Source of the DNA: Trichosphaerium sp. ATCC 40318
Lineage: Eukaryota; Discosea; Flabellinia; Trichosidae
NCBI GenBank assembly: GCA_038496445.1
Contig: JALMLS010000140.1
Coordinates: 31,546 to 95,545, forward strand
Direction of reading: 5' to 3'
DNA length: 64,000 nucleotides
A program made the position numbers and the translations under genes. Positions 46,611 through 59,852 of this stretch are shown here, in pieces (position 1 is the stretch's first letter; the number at the start of each line of letters is the position of its first letter). The notes under the pieces were generated by a model. The model saw nothing but the letters and a program-made list of their open reading frames with translations, had not been told where the DNA came from and did no database searches.

Positions 46611-47177
46611 GATAAGAAAATAAAGAATGTTTTGATTTGTACACAAGTCTAGCACACAACTTTGCCAAAAAAAGACGTTCATGCCCAATAAATTGAACCT
46701 TACTTGTAAGTAACTAAGTGTTGTTACACACATTGAGATTATCAGTAAACTCGTGTTACACCAACCACATATCTAATCGATTACAAACGTATAACAAAGC
46801 ATCCCAAGTTAGATTGGTGGGTGGTTTTCGGGTAGCTTTTAAGTTGTTGATTACGAGGTTTCACCCGACTGTTCACTACGAGAAAGGTTGCTCACGTGAC
46901 TTATGGTGTTGAAAATGCGCTGAAAATTGAATTCTGTAGAAGCACGACATCGAAAGTTTGAAATAAAGCAAACATACCAATAACTACACTCACACCTCTT
47001 GAACATAGTATTTAAACATACCCCAAGCACTGTTCCAAATGAATATACTGGGAGCTCATCACTACAACTTTAGATAACTGTGATGGCAAGTATTTTGTTT
47101 CTGGATACAGGTAAGGCACACGCACGTGCGCCAGCAATTTTTTGTCCAAAACTACCAAAACAAGTTTGTTGATTTAT
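46611..47177. other. spacer between convergent genes
   Basis: No gene recognised. CACGTG near 46890 and GCACACGCACGTGCGCC near 47120. Confidence 0.5.
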
Positions 47178-47928
47178 TTATTCAACTGCCGGCTTACAAC
47201 CGTTTTCGTTACAACCATTAATACACTTCTTAGTGGCACACGACGATCCTCCATACGAAATAAACCCAACTGTAACTGTACCAGTTGTTTTCAAGTCAAC
47301 ACCACAACTGTTGTATGTCAACGCTATAGGTACTTCATAAATAGCGCCTGTTGCTGTAAGAATACCTGCTTCTGCCATTGTTCTGTTTTTCGCTGGGAAA
47401 GTAGGACATCCCGACCCCAAAACTGTTGTGACTGTTTGTAAATGGGTTTGCTTTTCTCTGTATTGACCTTGTAATGTTATGTTTGTATCAGCAACAAAGA
47501 TAGAAGTGTCCATCAAGATTTCTTCAACATCAGCCTTCCAAGTCATTGTAATTTTTTGTACGTATGTGAAGTTCCTTGATACCTCACAAGAGATACCAAC
47601 AGCGCAACAGAGAGTGTTTGAAAGCTCGAATGGAGCTAATTTTTTCGGTTTTGATGTCGTTTGAATATCCGTTACGTAGATCGTCTTATCAAGGCACGTG
47701 CATGATCTAGGAGCGTCGCAGTGGTTTTTATCGTGTTCAAAAGTTGGTTTACACTCCCACAATGAAGAATTAGAACCAGGACAACACCAAGCGTTAAAAT
47801 CGTCGTGACAGCATGTCCCTCGGCAATCCATGTGCGAAAATATACTACCGCATCTGTTTGTACCACCACAGTCATCAGAAAAGACAATAGTGATAAATAA
47901 AGCGAAAATAAAGAGGAGCGTTCTCATA
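47178..47928 (-). CDS. secreted Cys-rich protein, intronless
   Basis: A single reverse frame from ATG 47928 to TAA 47178 encodes 249-250 residues. Signal peptide LLFIFALFITIVFS is followed by a Cys-rich N-terminal domain (CGGTNRCGSIF, CRGTCCHDDFNAWCC, CDAPRSCTC), a beta-strand-rich middle with N-glycosylation sequons (SRNFTYV, DTNITLQ, AKNRTMA), and a short Cys tail (CATKKCINGCNENGC). I do not recognise the family. The start was chosen at the ATG that begins the signal peptide; the frame is open a further 60 codons upstream. Intron lack is unusual here. Confidence 0.75.
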
Positions 47929-48528
47929 TTAGTGGGTTTGGTTTTTTTGGAATTGTAATACGAATTCTGACGTGGTTTTTGTGTTGGCCGAAACCTGTTC
48001 GTATAACACGTGTAATGGATTAATACATTGGAACTTTTTTGGTTAAATGTGGCGCAATCTTTTGTGAGCCTGTGCGGTTTTTTTGATTGATTGTTTGGAC
48101 CAACAATTAGAAAAAGCACGTGATTGATATTGTGTTTTTTTTAATCGTATCGTGTTTCGCCCAACTTCTCTTCAGCAATAGATTCACAATAGGTTGCTGT
48201 CGCATCTTATAAACCACTACGCCAAAAGCGTATTAGCACACTCCCTGCAGAGTGAGGTGGAACCTTATACGACATTACATAAAATAACATCATGCATTTG
48301 TACCTCTCCTTACTAACTACGCACCATCCAACCTTCGTACTGAAGAACCAATACTAAGTCCAATTACATCTGTAGTTGTGATGACGAGATTGCCCCCAAC
48401 GCAAAGCGTTGCGCCATTTTGTAGTATGCCAAGCCTTTAAGTCTGAAAAATAAGGAAATTTCTGCCGGATTGAAAACACTAAAAACTAAAACGGAAGAGG
48501 CGCGAAACGAATTGTTTACCTTTGAATA
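47929..48528. other. spacer between divergent genes
   Basis: Promoter region for the reverse Cys-rich gene and the forward membrane protein gene. CACGTG near 48006 and 48117. No gene recognised. Confidence 0.5.
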
Positions 48529-49607
48529 ATGATAAGCCGTATTGGACTAGCACTATTGGACATCCAGGAAGAGTTTATAATTCACTCTGAGGCGATAAAG
48601 AGGTTTGGAAGGTAAGTGCGGTTATTCTTTTGTTTGATATGCTTAAAACACTAGCGTGATATTCACTATCCTATTTAACGGCCTTTTGGTGTTTATGGTG
48701 TTTGAGGAAAACACTGCTGCCACTGTACGCGTTACAATCGTAATAGCATCGTACTAACGTTATATTAGCGCCTTTTAAGTGTCATTCTTTTAGCGATTTC
48801 TATACTGATCGCGTACATATTCTTTTCTAGCACAAAGGAGTACCAATTCTTTCCAGAAAAGCGCAAGGTAACCTCTACGTTTTCAATCAAACTCCTTTTT
48901 AACGGCATCTCGTTAAAACGCATTTTTTCAACTCAATACGCTACGAACAAGTTCTACAGAACTAAATCTACTATCTTTATCAATTTTGAGGTGTTTCTAA
49001 TCAACTTGTCAATTGACACTTTTTTGGATTATGACTGTTTTTTCAAGGACTTTTATCTTGGTCCGGAGGTCAACGACGATGATGAACGAAAATGGTTTAT
49101 ATCAAGAGCACATTCAAAATACCTATGGAACCCAAGTCCATTTATAAAAACAATGTTCGCGTGCGTAATACAACAACAGTTGACTGAGCTTTTAACTCTT
49201 TTTTCTTACTTTATTTTTTAAGTGCTTTCTCGCCTATACAAGTTGTACAGTTGCTCTTGGCATCAGAGACCGACAACCCAAATAATAAAACAGTTTGTTT
49301 TGCATTGGCTGCTTTCACATTTATCACAGTACGTTCAGTCCAAATGACTTGCAAGTGAAAGATTCTTCAATCTCAAAAAAAAAATTTCTACTTGTACTTG
49401 TTCAATCCCTCTCACGTGATATTATAGCTCCGTGCTCTCATGAAATGGCATGAATGGCGTGAAACAGTTAACAGTTCGATATTCTTACACGCTTATCGCG
49501 AGAACGAAATGTATAATCAAGCACAACATGAACTAGCTTTCAAAGAAGCGACCAATCAATCTTTCGGTTCTCCAGATCACGCCACTACACCAAGGAGAAG
49601 ACGCTAA
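48529..49607 (+). CDS. multi-pass membrane protein of unknown family
   Basis: Exons from ATG 48529 join in phase to TAA 49605-49607. Two adjacent hydrophobic helices are clear (VIFTILFNGLLVFMVF and VILLAISILIAYIFF), with a third candidate (VCFALAAFTFIT). Between them lies a long segment with FINFEVFLINLSIDTF and an acidic GPEVNDDDERKWF. The C terminus is hydrophilic and ends TTPRRRR, a possible basic sorting signal. An intron at about 48872-48930 may or may not be spliced. Family not recognised. Confidence 0.6.
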
Positions 49608-49813
49608 TTATCATATAACCTTATAAAAAACCATGAATGTAAATATAGCAATCGTTGCACAAACACAATCTCAGGTTACAGTGTGATGGCCTAGGCCATA
49701 AACTTTGTACCTTGACTTTGATATTTTATGGGAAAAAAACAGCTAAAATACTTTGCCATGAAATCGTGATTTGCGGAGTAACATCCTCTGTTTTTTGACT
49801 ATTCAACATCAAA

Positions 49814-51637
<1,824 letters not shown>

Positions 51638-51870
51638 TTATATTATTAGTGTGTGAAACAAAATTACAAAATAATGTTTTTGGAAAAGACAGATTTACTA
51701 CCATCTCTCAATAAATTTTGAAATGATAATTCTTTTTGATTGGTGAGTGATCACTCACTGATGGTTTTTTCCTTTGTTGAATTTATTTACAGTCATTTAA
51801 TTTACATACAAGAGAAAAACGAAAAAGATTTTTCGAAAATTGTTCAAGATTAGAACATCATTTTGTGTCG

Positions 51871-53696
51871 TCAATACACTTTCTTAATTCTATTCTTTTG
51901 TGTCCTCTTTGTTGTTTTTCTTCTCTTTTTTCTTTGTGAAGTAGGAACAAACTAAAACAAAACAAATACCATCAGACAACAAGCAACGTAAAAGAAAACA
52001 AATGAAGAAAAAGAAATTTCTTTCCTTCAAAAAAAAAAAAGTTACCTCAAAATCATCTTCCGAGTTATACTCTTCATTAGGTGTATCCATAAAACTATAT
52101 GCCATATAATCTTGCTGTACTAAAGCATCTTCCTGTCTTTGAAGAGCAAGAGCAAGTTTTCTGTCAGCCTCTTCACAAGGAATCGACGTGCTTGGCTGAC
52201 AATTACTTTTCTTTGTATTATCACTTGAATTTTTTACGACGAGTTGAATTTTCTTCTTAGGTGTTACTTCAGGTGTATTTGAACGTTTACGTTTCTTTGG
52301 GGATGTAACAACATTTACCAAAAAATTAGATTTAGCGACACTAATAAAATCCTCCTAAACCTACAATGAGCAACATCCAAATGCACGTGATGTGGAAAAT
52401 GAAAGTCATAAAAAAAAAAAGAAAAACGAAAACGTGTACAGTTCTGCATTCAAATCCTACTTTTTTTTCTCCTGAAAAATACAGTTTTTATAAGCAAAAT
52501 AGCCGCGTTTCTGTGGAAAATAGTAGAGAATTTGAACTGTATTCGGTGAAATTCTTTTTGACCTAAAAAAGGTGCGTACAGAGCTATCATCTGATCCAGG
52601 CATACCACTATCTGAGAGAGCCAGTTGTACGTTATTTGTTTCATCAACAGACATAGGATCATTATTAACAATATCGCTACCCTCCATAAAATCACCAGAA
52701 CCAGCATCTACAAAACGCGTAAGAAAAAAATGAGAAAAATAGCAATTCGAAATGAATGCTTAGAGTTGCATGATAGATCAACACTATAAAATATAAATAA
52801 GATGATAACTCACCATCAGAGTCTATTGAAGGTACAGACTCAACACTAGGTGTATCAGCGTCTTTTGGATTGAAATTTGGAATTCGGAGAATAATTTTTG
52901 GCGTTTTTGTTGATTCTTCCTTTCTTATTTTCTGAAGCTCCTCCAATCTTTTTTGGTACTCTACCAGACGCTTACGTAACATTTTAAGCCTACCTTTACA
53001 TAACAAGTTAATACACAAAACGAGAAAATAATAGAAAAAGTCAAAAAAACCAAAGTCAAAGAATGGTACCTTGGTTGATAACAGTGCTATTAACTTTATT
53101 CAAATGCTGCCCACGTCTATCAGGTACAACTACAGCATCTGCTACATCATCTGGTAGCCCATAGTCGGCTTTATTTTGCCGTATTTTCTCTTTTCTTTCA
53201 GCGACCGTCAATTTATTTCCAGTGTTGATTATACAACCAGATTTCCTTACGACATTTGTTCTTTTACTATTTGCTTCACGTATAGGGTTCGGATCAAGGC
53301 GTATACCTTCAAACTCTAAAATAGGCGATAAACACATGTAATTCACCAATAACCGGCTAATAGTGGTATAAATATGATGTTAGTGTACCTGCGAGACTTT
53401 GCTGACCCAAAAGCCGTTGTGATTGCATGTTTAGCTGGCAGGGCGTTTTACCTGGTAAACAGCCTGATTTCACAATAGTCTGCCATGAGCCAATACCAAA
53501 ACGCATAAGCGCCTGTATAAAAAGGTTAAACGAGCAAGTTTCGCAGAATATTTGAAATAACAATATTGTTAACGCCGTTCATAACTCTGAGGGCATTATA
53601 ACGTACCAGTCGAAGAATTTGTAACTCTTCGTTTGTCCATCCGGGAGCAGCTGTTAGGTTATATAAGCTGGCACTATTTATTCCCTTTAGGGCCAT
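51871..53696 (-). CDS. SANT/Myb-like nuclear protein
   Basis: Reverse-strand gene of about seven exons from ATG 53696. The N terminus has a SANT-like three-helix unit (PGWTNEELQILRL, ALMRFGIGSWQTIV, KTPCQLNMQSQRLLG) as in chromatin and DNA-binding proteins. A basic segment (RTNVVRKSGC, VAERKEKIRQNKADYG), a coiled coil (RLVEYQKRLEELQKIRKEE), an acidic SDG/DSD-rich linker, and a Lys-rich block (SPKKRKRSNTPEVTPKKK) with bipartite-like nuclear signals follow. The last exon gives a very basic tail (QRKKRRKTTKR) and ends in TGA at 51871-51873, showing that TGA is used as a stop here. Function beyond nuclear DNA/chromatin binding is unknown. Confidence 0.7.
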
Positions 53697-53810
53697 CTAG
53701 CCGTTGGTTTACCGCGGAAAAATAAGGCGTTTGAAATTCGTTTAAGCCAGAAACAACTTATACTCGCAGTAGGCCTAGTTAGTCCGTTATTGTTTTACAA
53801 AAAGTACACC
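53697..53810. promoter_or_regulatory. probable bidirectional promoter
   Basis: Start codons of the reverse SANT gene (53696) and the forward arginase gene (53811) are 114 bp apart. Inference from spacing; no motif assigned. Confidence 0.5.
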
Positions 53811-55626
53811 ATGTCATACGTCAAAAAACTAGTGTATGTAGGCGCACCTATCCAGACAGGTCAAGAATTACATGGTCCAGAACGTGCTCCTGATGCCCTA
53901 CGCGAGGCTGGACTCCTAGATAGGATAAAAAACAATATTGGGTGCGAAGTACAGGATTTAGGTAACTCCCCGCTTATTACAGGCGAAAAGGTACCATAAA
54001 GCACGACCACACGTTGCTTATAGATACTAGGACCCAAAAGAAAAACAAAAGGCAATGCATGCAAGAGAAGTGTCGTTATCTTGTGGTAAACTCGCTGAAA
54101 TAGTAACCAAAGCGGCAGAAAAACAAGAAGACTTCGTACTGACGGTTGGTGGAGATCACTCAATAGCAATGGGAAGTATTACAGGGTACGCGCGTATTAT
54201 CCGCTCATGTCACAATTATTCCGCAATAATCAAAAAAAACTTTCATTATTTTACTTGAACGACGCTCAAAGTATAGCAAACGTAATTACACGTATACAAT
54301 AACGCCAAATGCGGTTTAATTACCACTTACTATTCCCTCATAGAATACTAGCTTCACGACCTGACACATGCGTTATTTGGGTAGACGCTCATGGAGATAT
54401 CAACACCCCAATGACTTCTGGTGAGAAAAGGAGAAAAATGTCAACAACTTATTTTCTAAACTTTTATTAGACTCTGGACACATACACGGCATGCCTGTCG
54501 CTGCGTTACTTGGTACCACGCCCATATACGTCCATAGCGTTTAAACTAACGATTTTTAAGGCGAATTCACTAAAGAAGACATGGACGCAGAGGGACTCGC
54601 TTGGTTAGAACCTAGACTAGATCCAAAGCGTATTGTACGCTTTTTAGCCAAAATAAGTAACAAAAAAATTGCCAATTTTCCGTTGGTAATTTCTGTCACA
54701 ATCAACAGTTTTATGTATTGTGAACGTATGGATATACTCTGATACACTTTGAATAGGCGTATATTGGTCTGAGAGATATTGATCAAGGTGAAAAGGAAAT
54801 AATCAAACGACTTGGAATAGCAACATACACAATGCACGAAGTTGATAAATATGGCATGGATAGTGTTGTTCGTATGGCATTAGATAAAATTAATCCTGAT
54901 AGAGGTATAATCAAATCAATTTAAAGTCACAAAATCACAAGGTTTTTCGTTAATTGGTTTTTTTTCTTGTCATTGTGAATTTTTTTTCTCGACATTGATG
55001 AGACTTATTCGCGAAATAGTTCGTCCCATTCATGTCAGTTTTGATGTTGACGGATTAGACCCAGAGCAAGCTCCATCGACAGGTAAACTAGACACATATT
55101 ACATCACACTAACGCCATCAAAAAGGCACAAAGGTTTTAGGTGGTCTGACTTTCAGAGAAGCCAGGTATATGCTCGAAGAAATAGTTAAGACCCGTCTAT
55201 TCAGGTACGCAATTAAACTCATGTGATGCAGTACTTTCAGTACAACTCCTCAAACCCATCTCGATCGTAAAAACCAAAAAAAGAATATACGAAAAGTGAT
55301 TTTTTTTCTATTTCCAAAAAATGATGTTATAACATCAGAAAACAGCTAAAAAACGCCGGAAACATCGGGAACACACTTTCCAAGTATATAACCGGTTGTT
55401 ATCGCACGTACTTTTTTGATTAATACTGATGTTGTGGTCTTTTTTGGAGAAAGTTGGTAAACTTTTACATACTAACTTTCCAAATAGATCAATGGATCTT
55501 GTTGAGATCAACCCTATAGAATCACCTGCATACTTTAATTATGGAGATGAACGTGTAAATCTAACAGTTGCAGTTGGTATGGAGCTTGTACTATGCGCTC
55601 TAGGCCATACACTGTTCGGTCTTTAA
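53811..55626 (+). CDS. arginase (ureohydrolase family)
   Basis: About ten exons. Start MSYVKKLVYVGAPIQTGQ, then GPERAPDALREAGL, the Mn-binding VGGDHSIAMGS (~54147), WVDAHGDINTP (~54384), SGHIHGMPVAALLG, and SFDVDGLDPEQAPSTG with GGLTFREARYMLEE. All arginase metal ligands (His, Asp x4, His) are present. The C terminus DLVEINPIESP closes the fold. The enzyme hydrolyses arginine to ornithine and urea using two Mn ions. The penultimate intron (about 55206-55487) is unusually long for this window. Cytosolic by default; no targeting peptide seen. Confidence 0.93.
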
Positions 55627-56216
55627 GAAAATCGACATCTTTGATGATGTTTTTTTTGTTTGTTTTCTTTTTGGTTGTCAAGCGGATTAACGCGCTAGCG
55701 CTTCGAGTAGCGTGATGCTATATACCGCAATGTGAAATAAAGACTTAAAATAGCCAATTAAAGCCGTTTTTTCTGGCTTCTGTGCTTCAAATCAATTTTG
55801 TTTCAATTTCGTTATTAACAACGCACATCACACTCCGGTAATCAACACTCACGTATATATACCTCTAAAAGGGTAACGACACAAAAAAAAAAAACATCAC
55901 TCATTGCGTCATCTGTATTTCAATTCATTACACAATTATTTGTCGGCTTACTGCATCACCTGGCACATCACACATATGTGCTCTATTGTTACTGTATTCA
56001 GAGGGCTAACAACTTTCACCATGAAGTCTTCAAAACCTATGGTAATTTTCTTCCGCAGATGTAAAAAAAAAAAAAAAATTTATCAAATTGTTCTTGGTTT
56101 GGAGTGTTGGGTTGCCTCTGGTGGCGTAACATACACAACAAATGAACCTGGCTGCAAACTCCTAGTAGATACGAATAATAATTGTATTATAGCCAAGAAC
56201 GCCCATACGACCTCAG
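55627..56216. other. spacer
   Basis: A forward frame at 55904-56224 without clear support crosses a 16-A run near 56070. Nothing else recognised; presumably the promoter of the next gene. Confidence 0.4.
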
Positions 56217-58310
56217 ATGGGTAATAAGTCATCTCCGCACAAGAAATTAAAGCAAGTACCGAAGGATGCAAGCTTTAGCGAAGAATTTCAAACCCCTAAA
56301 GTATCGATTGCGCTTGTCAAAACTTCACCGGATGCAGGTAAACTATAATGAACCTCCTTTTGGTGGTATTTGTTTTTTTTGCTAACCAAACCAAGGTTTT
56401 CCTCTCCCACTCGAGGTGGTAGTGCGCATACTAGTAATGTTACCGGTTAACGACGTTGTACTCAGCGTTGCACGCGTGAATAAGTTTTGCTACACATGCA
56501 GTCTCTCTGGGGTGCGTCACACGACAGGGCATTTGTTTGCAACAAAAGCGCAATTATTCAAGCCGATTTTTTCACAATCTGACCCAATAATTTGGTTTCG
56601 GCTCTGATCTTTTCCCAAACGCATTTAACACATTCTCCGACTCATCGTCTGCGTTTTTAGGCTTTATGGAAACCAGCATACTTTACCTTGCTTAATGGTG
56701 GAGTACATGTGACTGCTATACCAAACATGCCTGGTACGTAACCAGCTCGTTTTTACGGTAAAAAATTGCTTCGCACGTTTTTTTTATTCAGGAGTTGTAT
56801 TTTAGCTCCAACTTTATGCCTGACAGTGCTAACTAGGTAACTATGACGGAAAATGGCGTTTTAATGTACAACATGTAATCGCGTATGATTGCACCTTAGC
56901 AGATGAAAAAGGCGATGATATTTGGCGAGCGATATATAAGAGCCGTCGTGCTGAGATTTTTGAAAAGGTAGCGACACAACGAAAGCCGGGATTGCGCAAT
57001 TTCCGACTTTTTTTTTTTTTTTCTGAGCACAACTACGCGCGTTATCAAAGTGTTATAAATGTTCTACGTACTGTAAATACTAACTCAACGTAGTCCGTGG
57101 CACTATTAAAGTATGCGGCAACAACAGACAAGGTAAAGGCCATTGTTAAAGTTAAAAAGTGCCCACATCCTTTCACACAGTACGTTTATCGATATTAATT
57201 AAAGAATATACATCTGCTTAATTAATTAATTCCCCCGACGTTGTTCACGTCAACATTTTCCCAATCTTTTTTTGTCTCAACACAACACCCGAGTTTTTTG
57301 TGTGTTTTTTTTTTTTGAAATGATCGAGTTGAGAAGTACTTTTCTGAAAACACAAATTTTGTTTGTGGGGTAATTAGTCTGTTTTCAAGAAAACGTGAGA
57401 ATTCGTTTTTTTTCTCACTTTTTTTTTTCTTCGATAGGATTTTTTTCGACCAAAAGGATGTACAAAGTAAGGACGTTGTTGAAGGGGGGGAAATAATAGA
57501 GGTGGTACATCCTCATGGTATAATATGGTGTCACAGGTGTGGTATGTGGATGGAAATGCGTACTGCAAAGTATATCGAGTATACTCCAGTAGATCTAAGT
57601 CATACACAATCAAAACGTTATACAGGGTCTAAATCAAAACTTACAGCCGAGCAAATTCGGGGTACGTTTGCAAGTAGTTATAACCTAAACAAAAAAGAGG
57701 CCAACTGCCATTTTTGACGGTCTTAAAATTTCAATGGGTTTCTTTTTTACCCTACAAAGTCACCTTCTACGTGCAGATTTCTTACCCTGAGATTGGGCTA
57801 AAAAGCAATTGAAACCAATACAGAATACTGATATTGTTTTAGCGAAGAAACTAAAGCACAAGCAAGAGCATGAAGCTAAAAAACCAGAGATTGTGAGTGC
57901 TAAATGGAAAATGTACAGACGGCCGCCCCCTAAGAGATAACAAATCTCTGCGTAATACCGCAAAGAAAGGGGCGGTACGTAGCAGATGAGAAAAAAAAGA
58001 AAAAGATTTACCTCAAAACTACAACCAGAAGAGAAAAAACATGTGAGAACAATAGCAGACCTTGGCAAAACAGATAGACCAATCCTGCCTTCAAAACATG
58101 CTTTTTTTTTTTTTTGTAAATATCACTTTCATGCTACAACAGAAAAGAAGGGTATTGTGTGTATTGTGATGTAGGAAACGAGAATTTAAATGTGTAAAGT
58201 GTAAGGAGTATAAATGTAAAAAAAAAAAATCCACCAAAAAAAAAACAGAAAAAAAAAACTCGAAAATAAAACACTGTATTGTGCTTTTTACAAAAATCTC
58301 GTTTGTTTAA
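56217..58310 (+). CDS. F-box protein with Cys-rich and Lys-rich C terminus
   Basis: Start MGNKSSPHKKLKQVPKDA. The F-box is FPLPLEVVVRILVMLPVNDV followed by VLSVARVNKFCY and, after a spliced intron, GALWKPAYF. A following region (YDGKWRFNVQHVIAYDC, DDIWRAIYKSRRAEIF) and a Cys-containing GIIWCHRCGMW segment are not assigned. Exons become increasingly Lys-rich (AKKLKHKQEHEAKKPEI, MRKKRKRFTSKL) and the last frame has KCVKCKEYKCKKKK before TAA at 58310. Splicing in the last 300 nt is unresolved. The intron beginning at GTGAGT (~57892) contains a folded GC-rich element. Probable SCF receptor. Confidence 0.65.
57923..57975 (+). other. predicted folded RNA element (three-way junction) in an intron
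   Basis: CCGCCCC (57923-57929) pairs with GGGGCGG (57969-57975). Inside, AGAGAT-AACAA-ATCTCT (57933-57949) is a perfect 6-bp hairpin and GCG-TAATAC-CGC (57950-57961) a 3-bp hairpin, with AAAGAAA unpaired before the closing stem. GC content is far above the surroundings. No named ribozyme or riboswitch recognised. If the intron is retained, the frame stops at TAA 57938-57940 inside the first hairpin. Confidence 0.55.
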
Positions 58311-58552
58311 GATTGTAAACTACTTCGAAGGTTATAGTGTACAATAAACTGGGAAGCAGGTTTGAAGGTATTTGGGATGCGGAGTTCCTGTTTGTGAAGC
58401 AAAATATTAGACCAATTTTTGTGCTTTTAAGGTTTGTGTCACGTGATTGCGGAGTTTATTTTTTTGTAAATCTCCATTGCGTTATTTGCTTGTTCTATTG
58501 TCCGGATTCTATGTATTGTAACCTATATCACAAAGTGCTTAGAAGTAAACCT

Positions 58553-59648
58553 TTAACAAAAAATGCGTACAGCATTATTAATCTTGTTTCTTTTTTCTTC
58601 TTCATCTCCATTGTAAAGAGTCTTCTTAGGACTTTGGTGAAAGTCCTTGTTATCGGAGCAAAATCTCTTTCCTTCCACAAACACTATAGCTGCCATGCAC
58701 ATGTCCTTTAACGTTTTTTGTGAATCCATACTGCGTGGGATATCGCGTAAAGAAAGAAAGAAAATCGAAATACGGATTAAACGACGTACTTCTCCGCTAA
58801 AAATACGAGGTTTAAGTTTGCATACTCTTTTCAAGGTTTTTTTATACTTGTTTCCATTTCTCATTATATATTCCATTAATCCACCTGATATTACGTACCC
58901 CGAACCACCTTATATAGGGTATTAGTAATATCTACAAAATAGAAAAGACGTTGATATAGCACCTTCACAGTAAGGTATTTTTTTAACTTTTAGTCTTCCA
59001 ATAAAGTGTCTTTCTCTCCAATTGTATCCATCAAGTGTTTTAAGCAAGTTATGTATAACTACCAGTGTGTCATCGTCAATCTTTATATACCATTTTTTAT
59101 TTGGATATAGTCTATGAGCATCAAGAAGTGCGAGTGGTACTCTCCTAAGTAGTCTAGATTTTTTTATTAATCTGTTGCAAAAAAAAAACCACCTAGCCAA
59201 GTAAGTACCTCTTGCCCATCTCTTTTACGCGTAGTACGCGTGCCTCTGGCATATTCTTTAATTTTTTATCTGAGTAAAAAACAATAGATTTCTTAGGCAC
59301 GTGTTTGTACCATGTGTCTTTCATTATCGATAGTCTTTCACTTGTCACTTTACCTGAATAAAAGGTACGCTTAGAATAAATGTATCTTCTACCAGTTCCA
59401 CGTGCGTACTTGTAAAAACGATAAAAAGAATATCATCAATGTCATAAGGCTCATGACGCTTTGTTTCACTACTTCACAGTGAGTGGAGCTTGATTTTATC
59501 CTCGCTAGTTAACAAGCAAGCTAAATAAGTCGTACCTTTGAATAAATAAAGCTAGAAGTATAGACGCAATCAAATACAGTGACACCACTACAATACCTCC
59601 AAGTATACGTGATTTTAACGGTTTCAGCCGTTTACGTCTTCGTATCAT
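58553..59648 (-). CDS. fringe/GT31-like glycosyltransferase, type II membrane
   Basis: Reverse-strand gene from ATG 59648: basic cytoplasmic tail (MIRRRKRLKPLKSR), one membrane span (GGIVVVSLYLIASILLALF), then ILFIVFTSKVTSERLSIMKDTW and VPKKSIVFYSD, typical of beta-1,3-glycosyltransferases of the fringe/C1GALT group. The metal-binding triad is present in KWYIKIDDDTLVV (~59070), followed by RHFIGR. C-terminal exons are less certain but include SMDSQKTLKDMCM and DFHQSP, placed as in the family. The Gly-Gly-Ala-Gly loop is not clear, so the acceptor end may be diverged or mis-spliced. Golgi localisation inferred. Confidence 0.7.
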
Positions 59649-59852
59649 CAACACAAAAGGTACATTGACTTAGATTTAACGACCAGGCCTCACATACAGT
59701 TAATTCATTTTCACCTTTGATTTCTCAAACCAGCTTTGACTTTTGTTGAAAAAAAGCTGTTTCTAAATTTTTTTTGTCTTCTTAAATAGGCTGATTGTAT
59801 TCGTATTTTCTGTAAGAGCTCTGTATAGCGTATAGTGTAATAACAGAGCGTA

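Noticed and set aside
55904-56224. 106-residue forward frame as a gene
   Set aside because: Starts without a convincing ATG, spans a 16-A run, overlaps the start of the F-box gene and matches no family.
57923-57975. hammerhead or twister ribozyme
   Set aside because: The CTGANGA/GAAA core and the twister conserved loops are absent; only the three-way-junction shape is shared.
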